From positions 66,118,583-66,182,582 of the forward strand of contig CM047808.1 of assembly GCA_026214975.1 (NCBI GenBank): a stretch of 64,000 nt of DNA, written 5' to 3'. Below, one piece after another: positions 10,050 to 20,352 of the stretch. The translations under genes and the position numbers were made by a program. Below the pieces are notes generated by a model. The model ran no database searches. It saw only the letters and a list, made by a program, of their open reading frames with translations, and had not been told where the DNA came from. Every line of letters starts with the position of its first letter. The stretch's first letter is position 1. The DNA comes from Gentiana macrophylla. Its lineage: Eukaryota; Streptophyta; Magnoliopsida; Gentianales; Gentianaceae.

Positions 10050-11430
10050 TCCGGAGGAGGAAGTAAAGATCTATATCGTCGTGGTCATCCTTTTCCTCAC
10101 TCAACATTCTTGAAACATGATCAGCCACTACGTTTTCACTTTGCCTTTTTGTCTTTAATTTTGACATCAAACTCTTGTAGGATCAGTATCCAATGTAGTA
10201 AGCACGGTTTAGCCTCTTTCTTTGTCATCAAGTATCATAGCAAATGCGTGATCATCCACACAACCACTTGAGCACCCAACAAGTAACTCACGAAACTTGT
10301 CCATAGCGAAGACTACGCCAATAATTCCTTTTCATTAAATCGTGTAGTTTACTTGAGATGGATTCGATATGTGGCCCGGCGTAGTAGATTGGCTGGAATT
10401 TCCTTTTATTCTCTCTGTCCTAAGATCGCACTAACAACGACATTGTTTGATGCATCGCATATAAGCTCGAAGGGAGATTCGGTCAGGCGAAAATAAGGAT
10501 CGTGCAGAGATTAATCGACTTTTAAGCTCCTCAAACGCTTGCTTGCAACTTTCATCAAAATCGAATACAACGTCTTCTTTAAGTAGTGTAGACAGGGGCT
10601 TGGCTATCTTGGAAAAGTCTTGAATAAATCTCCTATAGAAACCGACATGTCCAAGACAACCTCTGACTTCACGCACATTCTTAGGATAACTCATCTTCTC
10701 GATAGCTTCTACTTTGGCCCTGTCTACCTCAATACCTTTGGCGGAGATCTTGTGGCCAAGAACTATTCCCTCATCTACCATGAAATGGCTCTTTTCCCAG
10801 TTTAGGACAAAGTTCTTTTCCATACATCTGGATAGGACCTGGTCATGATTGTCAAGCCAATCATCGAAGGATTGACCAAAGACCGAAAAGTCATCCATGA
10901 AAATTTCCATACACTTTTCAACTAGCTCATCAAAGATAGCCAGCATACATCTTTTAAATGTAGCTGGGGCATTGCAAAGACCAAATGGCATCCGCCTGTA
11001 AGCGAAGGTACCATATGTGCATGTGAAAGCGGTCTTTTCTTGGTCAACTGGATCGATGGGTATCTGAAAATATCCTGATTATCCGTCCAGGAAACAGTAG
11101 AATGCGTGTCCCGCCAGACGCTCAAGCATCTGATCAATGAAAGGAAGGGGGAAATGATCTTTCATTGTTACCTCATTGAGTTTCCTGTAATCAATGCAGA
11201 CTCTATAACAAGTAACAACCTCAATGCTATTTCTTCTCCCTTCTCATTCTTATCAATAGTATTTCCTTCCTTTTTAGGAACTACTTGAGTCGGGGATACC
11301 CATTCACTGTCAGCGATTGCGTATATGATACCCATATCTAAAAGCTTGATAATTTCCTTCTTGACCACCTCTTGCATATGAGGGTTGAGCCTCCTCTGGG
11401 GCTGTCTAACACATTTCACACCCTCTTCAG
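10050..11430 (-). pseudogene. Gypsy-1 reverse transcriptase and RNase H
   Basis: The RT starts with the Athila pattern RRLNPHMQEVVKKEIIKLL (11400-11340) and continues with a frame break near 11168. The open piece 10991-10431 holds MPFGLCNAPATF and the catalytic FMDDFSVFG (10886-10900 region), then the thumb and connection (GFYRRFIQDFSKIAKPL). RNase H remains recognisable at about 10430-10130 (NEKELLA-like, [25 protein letters not shown]), with several stops. Together these domains would copy the RNA into DNA and remove the template. At least three frame breaks inactivate the region. Confidence 0.85.
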
Positions 11431-12260
11431 TCTTGATTTATGCATGTAGATGTCAGGAGATATCCCTCTGATGTCTCCTACTTGCCAACCAAAGGCTTTA
11501 TCATTTTCCTCAAGGCGTTTACACCTTCATTTCTTCTAATCGAGACACTTGGCAGATATAATTAATGGAAGCTTGTCACCATCTCTTAAAAACACATACT
11601 TTAGATGTTTATGCAACGGCTTGATGCATCAGATCTGTGTAGGGGTCTTCCAAACTTGATTTAAGATCTCCACTTTTCAACTCAACATCACTGAGTTTAC
11701 TTAGTGGTCCTACTGCCAAAGCTTCTCCTTTCAACAACTCATCCTCAAATTCAGCTTCTAACTGTTCTAGATTCACCACACCATGATTATTCAGCTTCTC
11801 AACTAGTCGCTCGTATTCAGTTGCAACAGCCATGACTTACTTTTTCATGAAATCATTGAAGTCATCAGACATATCGTCAATGGAGAAGCCGGTTGGTATT
11901 TCAGAGGGTCTCTGGATAGCTTTGGAAACATTGTAACTCACCTCTTGATCACCAACTCGTATTGTCACTTGCCCACCATCATCACGGTCAATGTGGCTCT
12001 GGCAGTAGAAACGAAAGCGGTCTTCCAAGAATTAGACGGACATTCTCATCCTTCTCTATGTCTAAACGTGCTACCAACCGGGGAAGGTAAATCTATCAAT
12101 TTGAACTAACACGTCCTTTAATATTCCCAAGCAGCTTTCTTGGAAGATCTATCCGCGAATTGAAGATTCATGGTGGTGGGTTCTAGAAGATTGTCTAACC
12201 CAAAGCCGCTTGCGCATGCAGACAATGGCATTAGGCTTATGGATGCATCCAGTCACATAA
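11431..12260 (-). pseudogene. Gypsy-1 protease and protease-RT linker
   Basis: On the minus strand near 12240-12140 the pattern SISLMPLSACASGFGLDNLLEPTTMNLQFADRS fits the region just after the active-site D-x-G of Athila aspartic proteases. The active site itself, near 12265, is garbled by a small indel and a stop. Downstream pieces 12028-11837 (VTIRVGDQEVSYNVSKAIQRPSE) and 11833-11609 (acidic, ending DLMHQAVA) are the linker to RT. The protease would process Gag-Pol. Confidence 0.65.
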
Positions 12261-12722
12261 AGAGTTTAGGAAGACTAGGCCTCCCATCAAAGAATGTGAG
12301 AACAAATTTCCCGTGGTCACCCTCTTGATTGGTAGATCTTCATAATTGATCATAGAGCAATCCTCACCAATCAACCGATCCATGTCTGCTAACTTCTTCT
12401 TAGAAGAAACAACATCCTTGATGAATTTGGTATACTTAGGCATCTCAACCAAAACATCGGATAATGGAAGATTAACCTGAGTATTTTTCAGAAGGTTTAG
12501 CACTTTTTCATACTTTTTATCCTCATTCAAGGAGATGTTGCTTTTTCTAGGTGGAAATGGAAGCTTTTTCAAGTCACTCTCAGAAAAGACTTTCTTCGAG
12601 GATGAACTGACAGCTTTGTCTTCCAAGTCCTTCCACCTTACCACTTTTTCATTCTTCTTACTAGTCAGGGGATCAGCCTCCTGACTCTCACTTGATTCTT
12701 CATTCCTCAGGGGTTCAGCCAC
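12237..12722 (-). pseudogene. Gypsy-1 gag-protease linker
   Basis: An open 161-aa piece with the Athila-type pattern PFPPRKSN...KYEKVLNLLKNTQVNLPLSDVLVEMPKYTKFIKDVVSSKKKL, which lies between nucleocapsid and protease in this family. Gypsy-2 has the equivalent at 51420-51629. The start is not a real initiation site, because the piece continues the gag-pol frame. The C-terminal residues run out of frame where the protease begins. Confidence 0.75.
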
Positions 12723-12796
12723 CTGAAGATTCTCTTACAGCCTAGGGGAACGTAGGTGCTCGACTTCCCCTCCTGCCTTATCGCTGGCAGGAGAGG

Positions 12797-14553
12797 TTAG
12801 TGGTTTCCCTGGTGAGGGGAACCACTCAGTTGAGTACATGACCTTAAGTTCATCGCACTGGCCTCTTCTCTACCGTACGGAATTGAAGGTACCAGGTCAG
12901 TGCATTGGCTATTATTCAAATCGGCCTGAGCAACTTGACCACCCTTTGGATTCCTTTCTGTGAAGCTGGGCAACTGCCCTGGGGGTCTAGAAGCTAACTG
13001 TTCAACCAATTGCCCTATTTGCCTCTCAAGATTCTTGTTTGTGCTCATCAGGAGTTGGATGTTTTTATTTTGCTCCTCCCGAAAGGAGCTCCATTCAGCT
13101 TAGATATCATTCGAATGCGAGGGGCCTTGAGAGTTTTGGAAGTTCTGCGGATAAGGCTGGCTGGACCGATTCTGATATGTAGAATTAGAATTTTTAGGCC
13201 AAGTCTGACTGAACCTTTGATTATGATTGGAAAAATTGGAGTTCTGGTTTTGGTTGTAAGTAAGGTTTCGATTGAAGTTTTGATTTTGATTAATATTCGA
13301 ATTTGGATTGAAATTTTGATTCTGACTGAAACCCTGGTTTTGAGGATTACTCGGCCGAAGAATTGATTATTAAACCTCTGATTGGGCTGGCCAGAGAAAG
13401 CGTTTACTTCAGCATTCTGTCCGTTCATAGGGCGAAACGAGATGTATGCCCCACATCACGATTCGACATGTGATCGATTATCTTGTCCATAGTCATGAAC
13501 AAAGCATTAACTTGATAGGCGGAGGGGAGACAAATTGACACCGCCAACCATATGGCGGTCGACAACAATTTTTCACCGTCTGAAACTTGAGAGTTCATTG
13601 AAAAAAAGAATTATGATTCATCGGATTAGGAGAAATTTGAGAAGCTGCTATCTGCTTTTGCAGCATGGCGATCAGACTTTGCATATTCACCTCCTCGATC
13701 TTGGGAAGAGGGGGTGCTTGGATAGCTTGATATGAGGGGGCATAATTGTATTTGGCAATATCCTCGAATAATGCCCACCCCTCTTCAGGTGTTTTCTTTA
13801 AAAATGCCCCCACCAGAAGAACTATTGACCATGCCCTTTGTGAGCTCGGTCAATCCACTGAAAAGAGTATTGACTCGCCTTTGTAACGGCAAGCCATGAT
13901 GGGGACACTTTCTAAGAAGAGACTTAAACCTCTTCCAACACTCAAAAAATGACTCATTTTCCTTCTGGCAGAATGTGAAAATATCACTTAAACATTGGGC
14001 TGTCTTAGAAGGTGGGAAGTATTGACTAAGGAACTCTTTCTCGAGTTCCGCCCAGGTAGTGATGGTTTCAGAGGGGAGAGAGTGGTACCACTCTTTTGCC
14101 TCCCCTCGTAAGGAAAATGGAAACAATTTAAGTTTTATAGCATCCTCACTTACTCTTTGGATGCGAGTTGTACCAGCATATCTCTGTAAGCGTGTGTAAG
14201 TGAGTATGAGGATTTTCTCTGATCAAACCCGTGAAAAATTGATGCATCTTTGCATCATCCGGATAAGCCAGTTTTAGTTCAAAGGTAGGTGCATTGATGG
14301 TTTGTAGAACGATAGCCGGGTTGACCTTGACTTCGCCAGGCATGGCGTAATCAGCCAACGTACGTCTATCTTCAGCAGCTATAATGACTATATTTTCGAT
14401 CTCTTGAGCTAGATCTTGCTCGATATCTCGATCGACTGTTTTCTCTTCGTCAGGGAGGTCCGCAAAACGGAGCCTTCTCCTGTTTGGTCGGACTATGGTC
14501 CGCTCGAGGTCAGAGGTATAGAGTAGTGGCCCCTTTTGACTCTGAGTTTGCAT
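12797..14553 (-). pseudogene. Gypsy-1 gag
   Basis: Gag forms the particle that packages the RNA. The likely start is the ATG at 14553 (MQTQSQKG), 241 bp after the PBS on the minus strand. The core Retrotrans_gag domain is in 14126-13785 (MFPFSLRGEAKEWYHSLPSE...FLSQYFPPSKTAQ...FFECWKRFKSLLRKCPHHGL). Then comes a coiled-coil-like piece (13813-13595), an Asn/Gln-rich stretch at about 13380-13090, and the C-terminal QIGQLVEQLASRPPGQLPSFTERNPKG (13048-12797). A frame change near 13340 makes the Asn/Gln-rich part read as Ile/Arg repeats in the open frame. There is no zinc knuckle, as is usual in Athila. Confidence 0.85.
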
Positions 14554-14599
14554 AAACCGAAACCAAAATCTAGTTGTCTAACAAGAACGAACAGAGAGG

Positions 14600-14790
14600 G
14601 AAAGTGGTGGAAGACATGCCAGACGGGCGTCTGCCTAGAGAATGAACAGGACGGGCGTCTGGATAACCGGACGCTCGTCTAACTGGGTAAAACACGTACA
14701 GAGTTATAAAAATTTGACCGGACGGGCGTCCACTACCCTAGACGCCCGTTTACTGGAACAGAAATTAAAATAAAAAATAGACAACCGTCC
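14600..14790 (-). promoter_or_regulatory. GACGGGCGTCC motif array in the gypsy-1 5' leader
   Basis: Between the PBS and the gag start there are six or so GACGGGCGTCT/C-like words (near 14621, 14651, 14671, 14721 and 14739, and a GACAACCGTCCGG near 14780). The same placement, after the PBS and before gag, is seen in gypsy-2 at about 49380-49510. They could be protein-binding sites or RNA hairpins for packaging or translation; the sequence does not say which. Confidence 0.55.
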
Positions 14791-14793
14791 GGT

Positions 14794-14811
14794 TCCACGG
14801 CAACGGCGCCA
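14794..14811 (-). other. Gypsy-1 primer-binding site
   Basis: On the minus strand TGGCGCCGTTGCCGTGGA lies 6 bp inside the 5' LTR. It differs by one base from the gypsy-2 PBS (TGGCGCCGTTGCCGGGGA), which is the tRNA-Asp-type site reported for Athila-like elements. Confidence 0.85.
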
Positions 14812-14817
14812 AAAACT

Positions 14818-16387
14818 TGTTCATGGATTTTTGCAATGAAAAACAAACAAGTAATAAAAAATAATCCGGTTTACCCCAAGTGTAGGGATCGTAGTATAGA
14901 GGTTGATACCGGGTCGATCTTACGGGGAATCGGGGTTGCTTAATCTAGTTTTTATTATCTAACCTAACTATGTCACAATTACTACTAAAAAGATACGAAA
15001 ATAAAACAGTGAAGAACTAAAACGAAAAATGAAACTAACAATAAGACTAACTGGACAGAAGATCGAGATCTAAAGCCAGCAAAATATGGTTGCGAACAAA
15101 ATTATCTAAACTAAATCTATTCTAAATCTATTATGAAATAAAGATTGTAAATTTACTAAGAAATTCAAGTTCAAGTGATTTAATCAATAATTTACGATCG
15201 AACAAGCTAGTGATCCACCTATCCTACAACAATCAATTTCTATCTCGATTATCTCGTGATTTCTAACCAAGTTGTGATTCACCTAGCCAAGGTATGAACT
15301 CCTAATTTCTTAGACAAGTTCTCCTATTAATCTTCTATCTTTCGATCCTAAAGATTAACGCTTTCTAACCCAAGGTGTGAAATATATAAGTTTCTAACCT
15401 AGAAATCTAACCTAATAACTCTCGTTATTTAGATCAAAGATCTATTCTTTATCATGGCGATCTAGGGTTTAACATGATTCTCATCAATATAAACAATCAA
15501 CATGCAAAGATCTTTCGATATAAATTGCATAAATAACATGATAAACATGATAAAGAGACAACTTGAATTAAATACTCACAAGACAATCGAGAAACGAAAC
15601 TGAATTGCTGATCGGATGGCTTCACAACGCTTGTTCAATAGAGGTCTAGCCACTTACATCACCTTTGAGCTCGAATTACTTGAATAAAAGTACATAAAAG
15701 TGTTTGATCTAAACTAGAGATTTAAGAGCATAAACTTTGAGTAAAAACTAATAAAAATCGCAGCTAGGCCGCCCTAGGGTTTAGGGTTCGAATAATGATG
15801 TTATTATGTGGAGAAAACGTAGCCTTTTTATAGATTTCTGAGGCGGTTCAGCAAAGGCGGTTTAAGGACGCCCGTCCAAAGAATCAAAGGCCCGTCCAAC
15901 CTTCAATGAAAACTTTGAATCGGGCCGAGTCATGGTCAGACGTCCGTCCTTCTTTAATTTGGACGCTCGTTCAGCAATTTAAACAAAACTCTGATCTGAA
16001 TTTGCCAACCTGGACGGCCATCCGAATAACCAGACCCCCGTCCAGTGGACGGAGAATTGAACGCACGTTCACTTGATCAAAAATCGATTTTCCTTCCTTT
16101 ATCTCTTTTTCATCAAATAAATCCGACATTTATCTTCTTTCAATCATCTTTTGAGCCACAATTTTTCATCTACAAGACATTAAAAACATCGCAAAGTGTA
16201 ATAATATTCAAATAAACACAAAATCATCAATAAAACACATAAATTAACCAATTTTGCGAATAAACTGTTTAAAAACTCTTTTGCTCAATAAATCAATTAA
16301 ACACTTAATTTCTATGCGAATTATACGAATATGGAGAGAATTGTTACAAAATATAACGATATAAATCATATAAAATCACCCTTAACA
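14818..16387 (-). repeat. Gypsy-1 5' LTR
   Basis: 1570 bp with intact TG...CA ends on the minus strand (TGTTAAGGG at 16387, ...CATGAACA at 14818). The TATA box is at 15836-15842 (minus strand). Upstream of it, at about 15860-16065, lies a cluster of GACGGGCGTCC-like words. Differences from the 3' LTR are scattered single bases and small indels. Confidence 0.92.
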
Positions 16388-16392
16388 ATATC

Positions 16393-17504
16393 GTTTTAAT
16401 TAAATTCTAATAAGAACTAAATTAATATTATTAGGATTCGACGTCCGAGAATATCTATGCTATATTTGAGGCACGTCGGGGACCATGGCCTAATAATCAG
16501 CGGCTCCGGTAAATCAAATAAATAATTATCTTACGAATAGAATAATTATATTCGATAAATCAATCACATGAATATGCCACCATAATCCTGTGACTACATT
16601 CCTCCGATTATGAGATTATATTTATCTCCTCACGAGAATGATAATAAGCGTCCATTGATATAATCATTACATATGAATTAATCCTCCATAGACTGTTCAT
16701 TCTAAATCGGGAAGTTACCGAAAACCCTTTTTAGAACCTCTTATCCTTATTTACCATTAACCCCATTGTGATCAATTAATTCATACAACTCACTGGTAGC
16801 TAATCAGTGTAATATGAACTCGTACGATCGATCATTTTCTAGAATTAACAAATAAGCGAACTGTCTATCTACATCCATAAATGGAAGGAATGGATTCCGT
16901 ATATGTGATAACATAGACTACTCACTCAATCTAGTACAATGCCAAGATGGGGTAATTCAGATCACAGACTTAGTGTAATCCTTAACCGTCAAGTCAAACT
17001 TCATACTGATTCAAGCAGTTGACTGTGATCACCTCAGGATTATGATATATCCATAAATATGATCATCGGTTGATTCGGTAAGACTTCTCGATTACGGAAT
17101 TATATCGTGAACTCTAATCAAATCGGTCCAAATTTCATATATGATATATCTATCATATATAAATGCCCCACTAGGTTCTCTTAACCCAAAGTCCGGATAA
17201 GACAATCACACCTATTGTGTTCTGGGCACATTAATAGCATGTTAAAGGTGAGACCCGATACTCTCGATTAACTTCACTACGGGCTAATTGTATTTTAAGT
17301 ACATCTTCACTAACTCAATCCTCCCGTGTATATCCCATACACCGAAAGTTAAGTGATTACATAAACGATATACTTTAGGGTTTTCTATAGGGTAAATACA
17401 ATTGTCACATCGGTGAATATGAGAATAATAAATATGAATAATAATATCATTTCATTATTAAACAAAACAATTATAAAATTGTCTTTCGGGCATTACACCT
17501 AACA
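16393..17504 (-). repeat. Antisense copia-type LTR, 5' portion (U3), split by gypsy-1
   Basis: On the minus strand the LTR begins TGTTAGGTGTAATGCCCGAAAG at 17504, the start of a copia-type LTR. It runs to the ATATC target copy and resumes at 2338. No gene is present. The base after its start (ACGGT at 17505-17509) does not match the 5 bp beyond its other end (AAGTT at 1691-1695), so no target duplication is visible. Confidence 0.6.
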
Positions 17505-17874
17505 ACGGTTGCCGAATCAGTCCATATCATAAAAGCATAAAAATCGGTGAAAAAATGTACTACGTGCCAAGTAGTGAATAGACGATGGATAGAAAACACT
17601 TGATTTGCACCCCAACTAGAATAGGTGGGGTGCTTCCAGGCTGAAGGAGCCATTCGGATCCAAACATGACATCGCCGATGTGGGAAAGTCATCTCCCCTC
17701 TGCATGGGACATAGTGCTGAAAACCACGTCCATCGTGAGGAAATATGTAAAATTAACACATCTTGACTGGCTCTCACCCTTCACAAGTGAAGAGTGCTTC
17801 CTAGTTGTCTCGCAACATGTCGATTAAGAGGAGGGCCATGTAAATCATCACTAATAAGCCGTTGAATATGATAA
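17505..17874 (-). pseudogene. Probable 3' end of the antisense LINE, left of copia-3
   Basis: This segment abuts the copia-3 target site GATAA (17870-17874). The other GATAA copy (27909-27913) leads into the RNase H part of a LINE, so this stretch should be the LINE's 3' end on the minus strand. The first codons past the target site may finish RNase H; the rest looks untranslated. I see no poly(A) tract; the LTR boundary at 17504 may have removed it. An open 73-aa frame here (17692-17471) has no recognisable motif. Confidence 0.45.
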
Positions 17875-18854
17875 TGTTGGAAATGTGTCCTAAACCCAAT
17901 CGGGTTGGACCGGATCCGACCGGTTCGGTCATTTACATCTATTTAGTTCATGTAATAACTTTATTATGATTAATAAAATCACTTATGTTATTATATATTG
18001 TTTATCTTCATGTTATTTGTTGTAGATATATAGTAACGTCCCTAGTGTCAATCTGTGATAGAGAAACCATGATAGTGATTATGGTTGATAAGATCTCTAA
18101 TCACTATAACAAGATTGGTACTTAAATGTCTCTAGTCTTACATATTATCAAATGGGGCATTGATAGTATAATCAGACTAGCACCTATTGGATGTCTTCTA
18201 TCTTTTAGAAGGTAGTGAATAGACGATGGATAGAAAACACTTGATTTGCACCCCAACTAGAATAGGTGGGGTGCTTCCAGGCTGAAGGAGCCATTCGGAT
18301 CCAAACATGACATCGCCGATGTGGGAAAGTCATCTCCCCTCTGCATGGGACATAGTGCTAGAAAACCACGTCCATCGTGAGGAAATATGTAAAATTAACA
18401 CATCTTGACCTGGCTCTCACCCTTCACAAGTGAAGAGTGCTTCCCTAGTTGTCTGCAACATGTCGATTAAGAGGAGGGCCATGTAAATCATCACTAATAA
18501 GTCGTTGAATATGATAATGTTGGAAATGTGTCCTAAACCCAATCGGGTTGGACCGGATCCGACCGTTCGGTCATTTACAGCCTATTTAGTTCATGTAATA
18601 ACTTTATTATGATTAATAAAATCACTTATGTTATTATATATTGTTTATCTTCATGTTATTTGTTGTAGATATATAGTAACGTCCCTAGTGTCAATCTGTG
18701 ATAGAGAAACCATGATAGTGATTATGGTTGATAAGATCTCTAATCACTATAACAAGATTGGTACTTAAATGTCTCTAGTCTTACATATTATCAAATGGGG
18801 CATTGATAGTATAATCAGACTAGCACCTATTGGATGTCTTCTATCTTTTAGAAG
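17571..18854. repeat. Tandem duplication of about 642 bp across the copia-3 5' junction
   Basis: Unit 1 (17571-18211) and unit 2 (18212-18854) are nearly identical. Each holds about 305 bp of flank, the GATAA target site and the first 337 bp or so of the copia-3 LTR. Unit 2 then continues into the full LTR. The join (GAAGGTAG|TGAATAG at 18211-18216) shows a short GTAG shared by both breakpoints (LTR GAAGGTAGGGG and flank CAAGTAGTGAA). The duplication therefore arose after the insertion, or it is an assembly artefact. Confidence 0.85.
17875..18211 (+). repeat. Duplicated partial copy of the copia-3 LTR start
   Basis: The first 337 bp of the LTR (beginning TGTTGGAAATGTGTCC), belonging to unit 1 of the tandem duplication. 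It is preceded by GATAA at 17870-17874, identical to the true target site copy at 18513-18517. Confidence 0.85.
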
Positions 18855-20335
18855 GTAGGGGTAGATCTCATCTATCAAGTGTATAGACACTTGGGTATGC
18901 GTGGACGTGTATTAGAGAATGCATCGTTAGTGACCCACCCACTTACATTAAGTGTCACACTATGTGGAGGTTGTGTAATTATCCTTCCGACCGGAGCCTT
19001 CATGGCGTCCACGGTGTGGATTGTCATGCTTTGACACTTTGTTGATATTTCTCCTAACCACGGGCGATCATACGGTAATGATTGGGTATGATATTGAAGC
19101 ATCACGGAGTATACATGATTGGTCGTTCGGGAATCGCATATCCTATGATTGGGATCGAATATCCGAAATGGCCTTCTTATAAGGAATGTCTAGCTCTCGA
19201 GAATCTTTGCAAAGTGGGAGTAAGTGTGTTATCCCGAGAGAGCATGATATCCAGATTATAAGATACGATCATTGTATAGATACTCGAGATACGATCGTAT
19301 GGATATTATTACGGCGATAGGATTGTAAGTTACACGGTAACTGCTTCACATGAAAGGTAGAAGTCATTGATTTTGACTCTTCCGATGATTGGGGGTCACG
19401 GTGTGTTGCTAGGCGCTATCCGGTGATCGTTAGGCATGAAGGGCATTTTAGTAAATTGCACTTTGTGTGTCTAAGGCCAACATATTCGAAAGCCTATCGG
19501 GTCACACACATATGAACATCGTGTCAGATTAAAATGCGGTTATAGTTGATAACCTAATAAAGAAAGTTTATCTCTAGACTATAAAGGTTATAGTGGTAAA
19601 TTAATAAGGTGGTATTTATTTATTATGAATAAATAAAATACAAGATATTAATTATATACAAATTATATTAATTAAAGAATATTCCGGAAGTCAATTAATT
19701 GACTAATGGGACGCCACTTTTGAGTGTATACGATACACTTGGATTGTGCACTTTAATTAATAAGATTGACATAATATTAATATAAGATATTAATTGATTT
19801 TGGAAAAATAGATTTATGGTAATAAGATAATTATATTCAATATAAGATATTGGCAAAATTATTTATCATAAAAGAGATATATCAATCTAGAAGATTTTCT
19901 TTATTTTATTGGGAAAAGGTTTTCTTCTCCTCCACACTATATGGGGCGCCCCAACGACTATAAGTAGGAGGTGGGTGTCAAGCTTTTTTGTACATAACAA
20001 TTGCAAGAGCTCATAGTTCTTGTGTAAAATAGAGAGCAACCCATAGTGAGTTTGTGAGGGAGGAAAAAGGCCGGTCTAGCAACCGGAGTTTTTCCGATAG
20101 CAATCAAGGAGGATTCCGCAAAAGGGGTTCGTGTGGATTAGCGATAGAGGCCGGACGTGTGGATGGCTTCCGCACTGAACTACTCTCCGTTGACGGTCAA
20201 AACGACGATCTTATAGATCATCCGAGGTATAACCGTCAAACTACTTAACGTGTTTGTTGCATTAAACGAAGAACAATCTAGAAAAAGGAAATCAAATTTT
20301 AAATTCCGCTGCGTTAAACTAGTGATTTCCTGACA
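18518..20335 (+). repeat. Copia-3 5' LTR
   Basis: 1818 bp, TGTTGG...TGACA. A TATA box (TATAAGTA) lies at 19959-19966, immediately preceded by the perfect palindrome GGGGCGCCCC at 19943-19952. The 3' copy has the same pair. The two LTRs differ at scattered sites and small indels. Confidence 0.92.
19943..19966 (+). promoter_or_regulatory. Copia-3 promoter: palindrome and TATA box
   Basis: GGGGCGCCCC is followed after 6 bp by TATAAGTA. Conserved in the 3' LTR at 27516-27539. Transcription would start a few tens of bases downstream; the start itself cannot be seen. Confidence 0.6.
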
Positions 20336-20352
20336 GTGGTATCGGAACCAGA
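20336..20352 (+). other. Copia-3 primer-binding site
   Basis: GTGGTATCGGAACCAGA directly follows the LTR end. It matches the initiator-Met-tRNA type site (TGGTATCAGAGCC) with a few changes. Confidence 0.75.

Larger units (their letters stand above)
2339..16387 (-). mobile_element. Gypsy-1: antisense Athila-like Ty3/gypsy retrotransposon
   Basis: A structurally complete element of 14,049 bp. It has long LTRs at 2339-3906 and 14818-16387, a PBS at 14794-14811, gag, protease, RT, RNase H and integrase in gypsy order, an extra ORF after integrase, and a polypurine tract next to the left LTR. The 5-bp target duplication ATATC lies at 2334-2338 and 16388-16392. The PBS type, the gag protein pattern and the extra ORF with a 'putative plant transposon protein' type domain point to the Athila branch. 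All coding regions carry stops or frameshifts, so it is not autonomous. It inserted into an antisense copia-type LTR. Confidence 0.92.

Noticed and set aside
13010..13366. Plus-strand 118-aa hydrophobic, Ile/Leu-rich open frame that could be read as a membrane protein
   Set aside because: It is the complement of the Asn/Gln-rich part of gypsy-1 gag. The hydrophobic repeat is a by-product of the low-complexity codons on the other strand.
17471..17692. Minus-strand 73-aa frame rich in Trp/His
   Set aside because: No motif. It spans the LTR boundary at 17504 and is only partly duplicated with the tandem unit, so it is probably noncoding LINE 3' sequence.
17571..18854. Possible two-unit satellite array
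   Set aside because: Only two units exist, and they include a retrotransposon junction. A local duplication explains it better.
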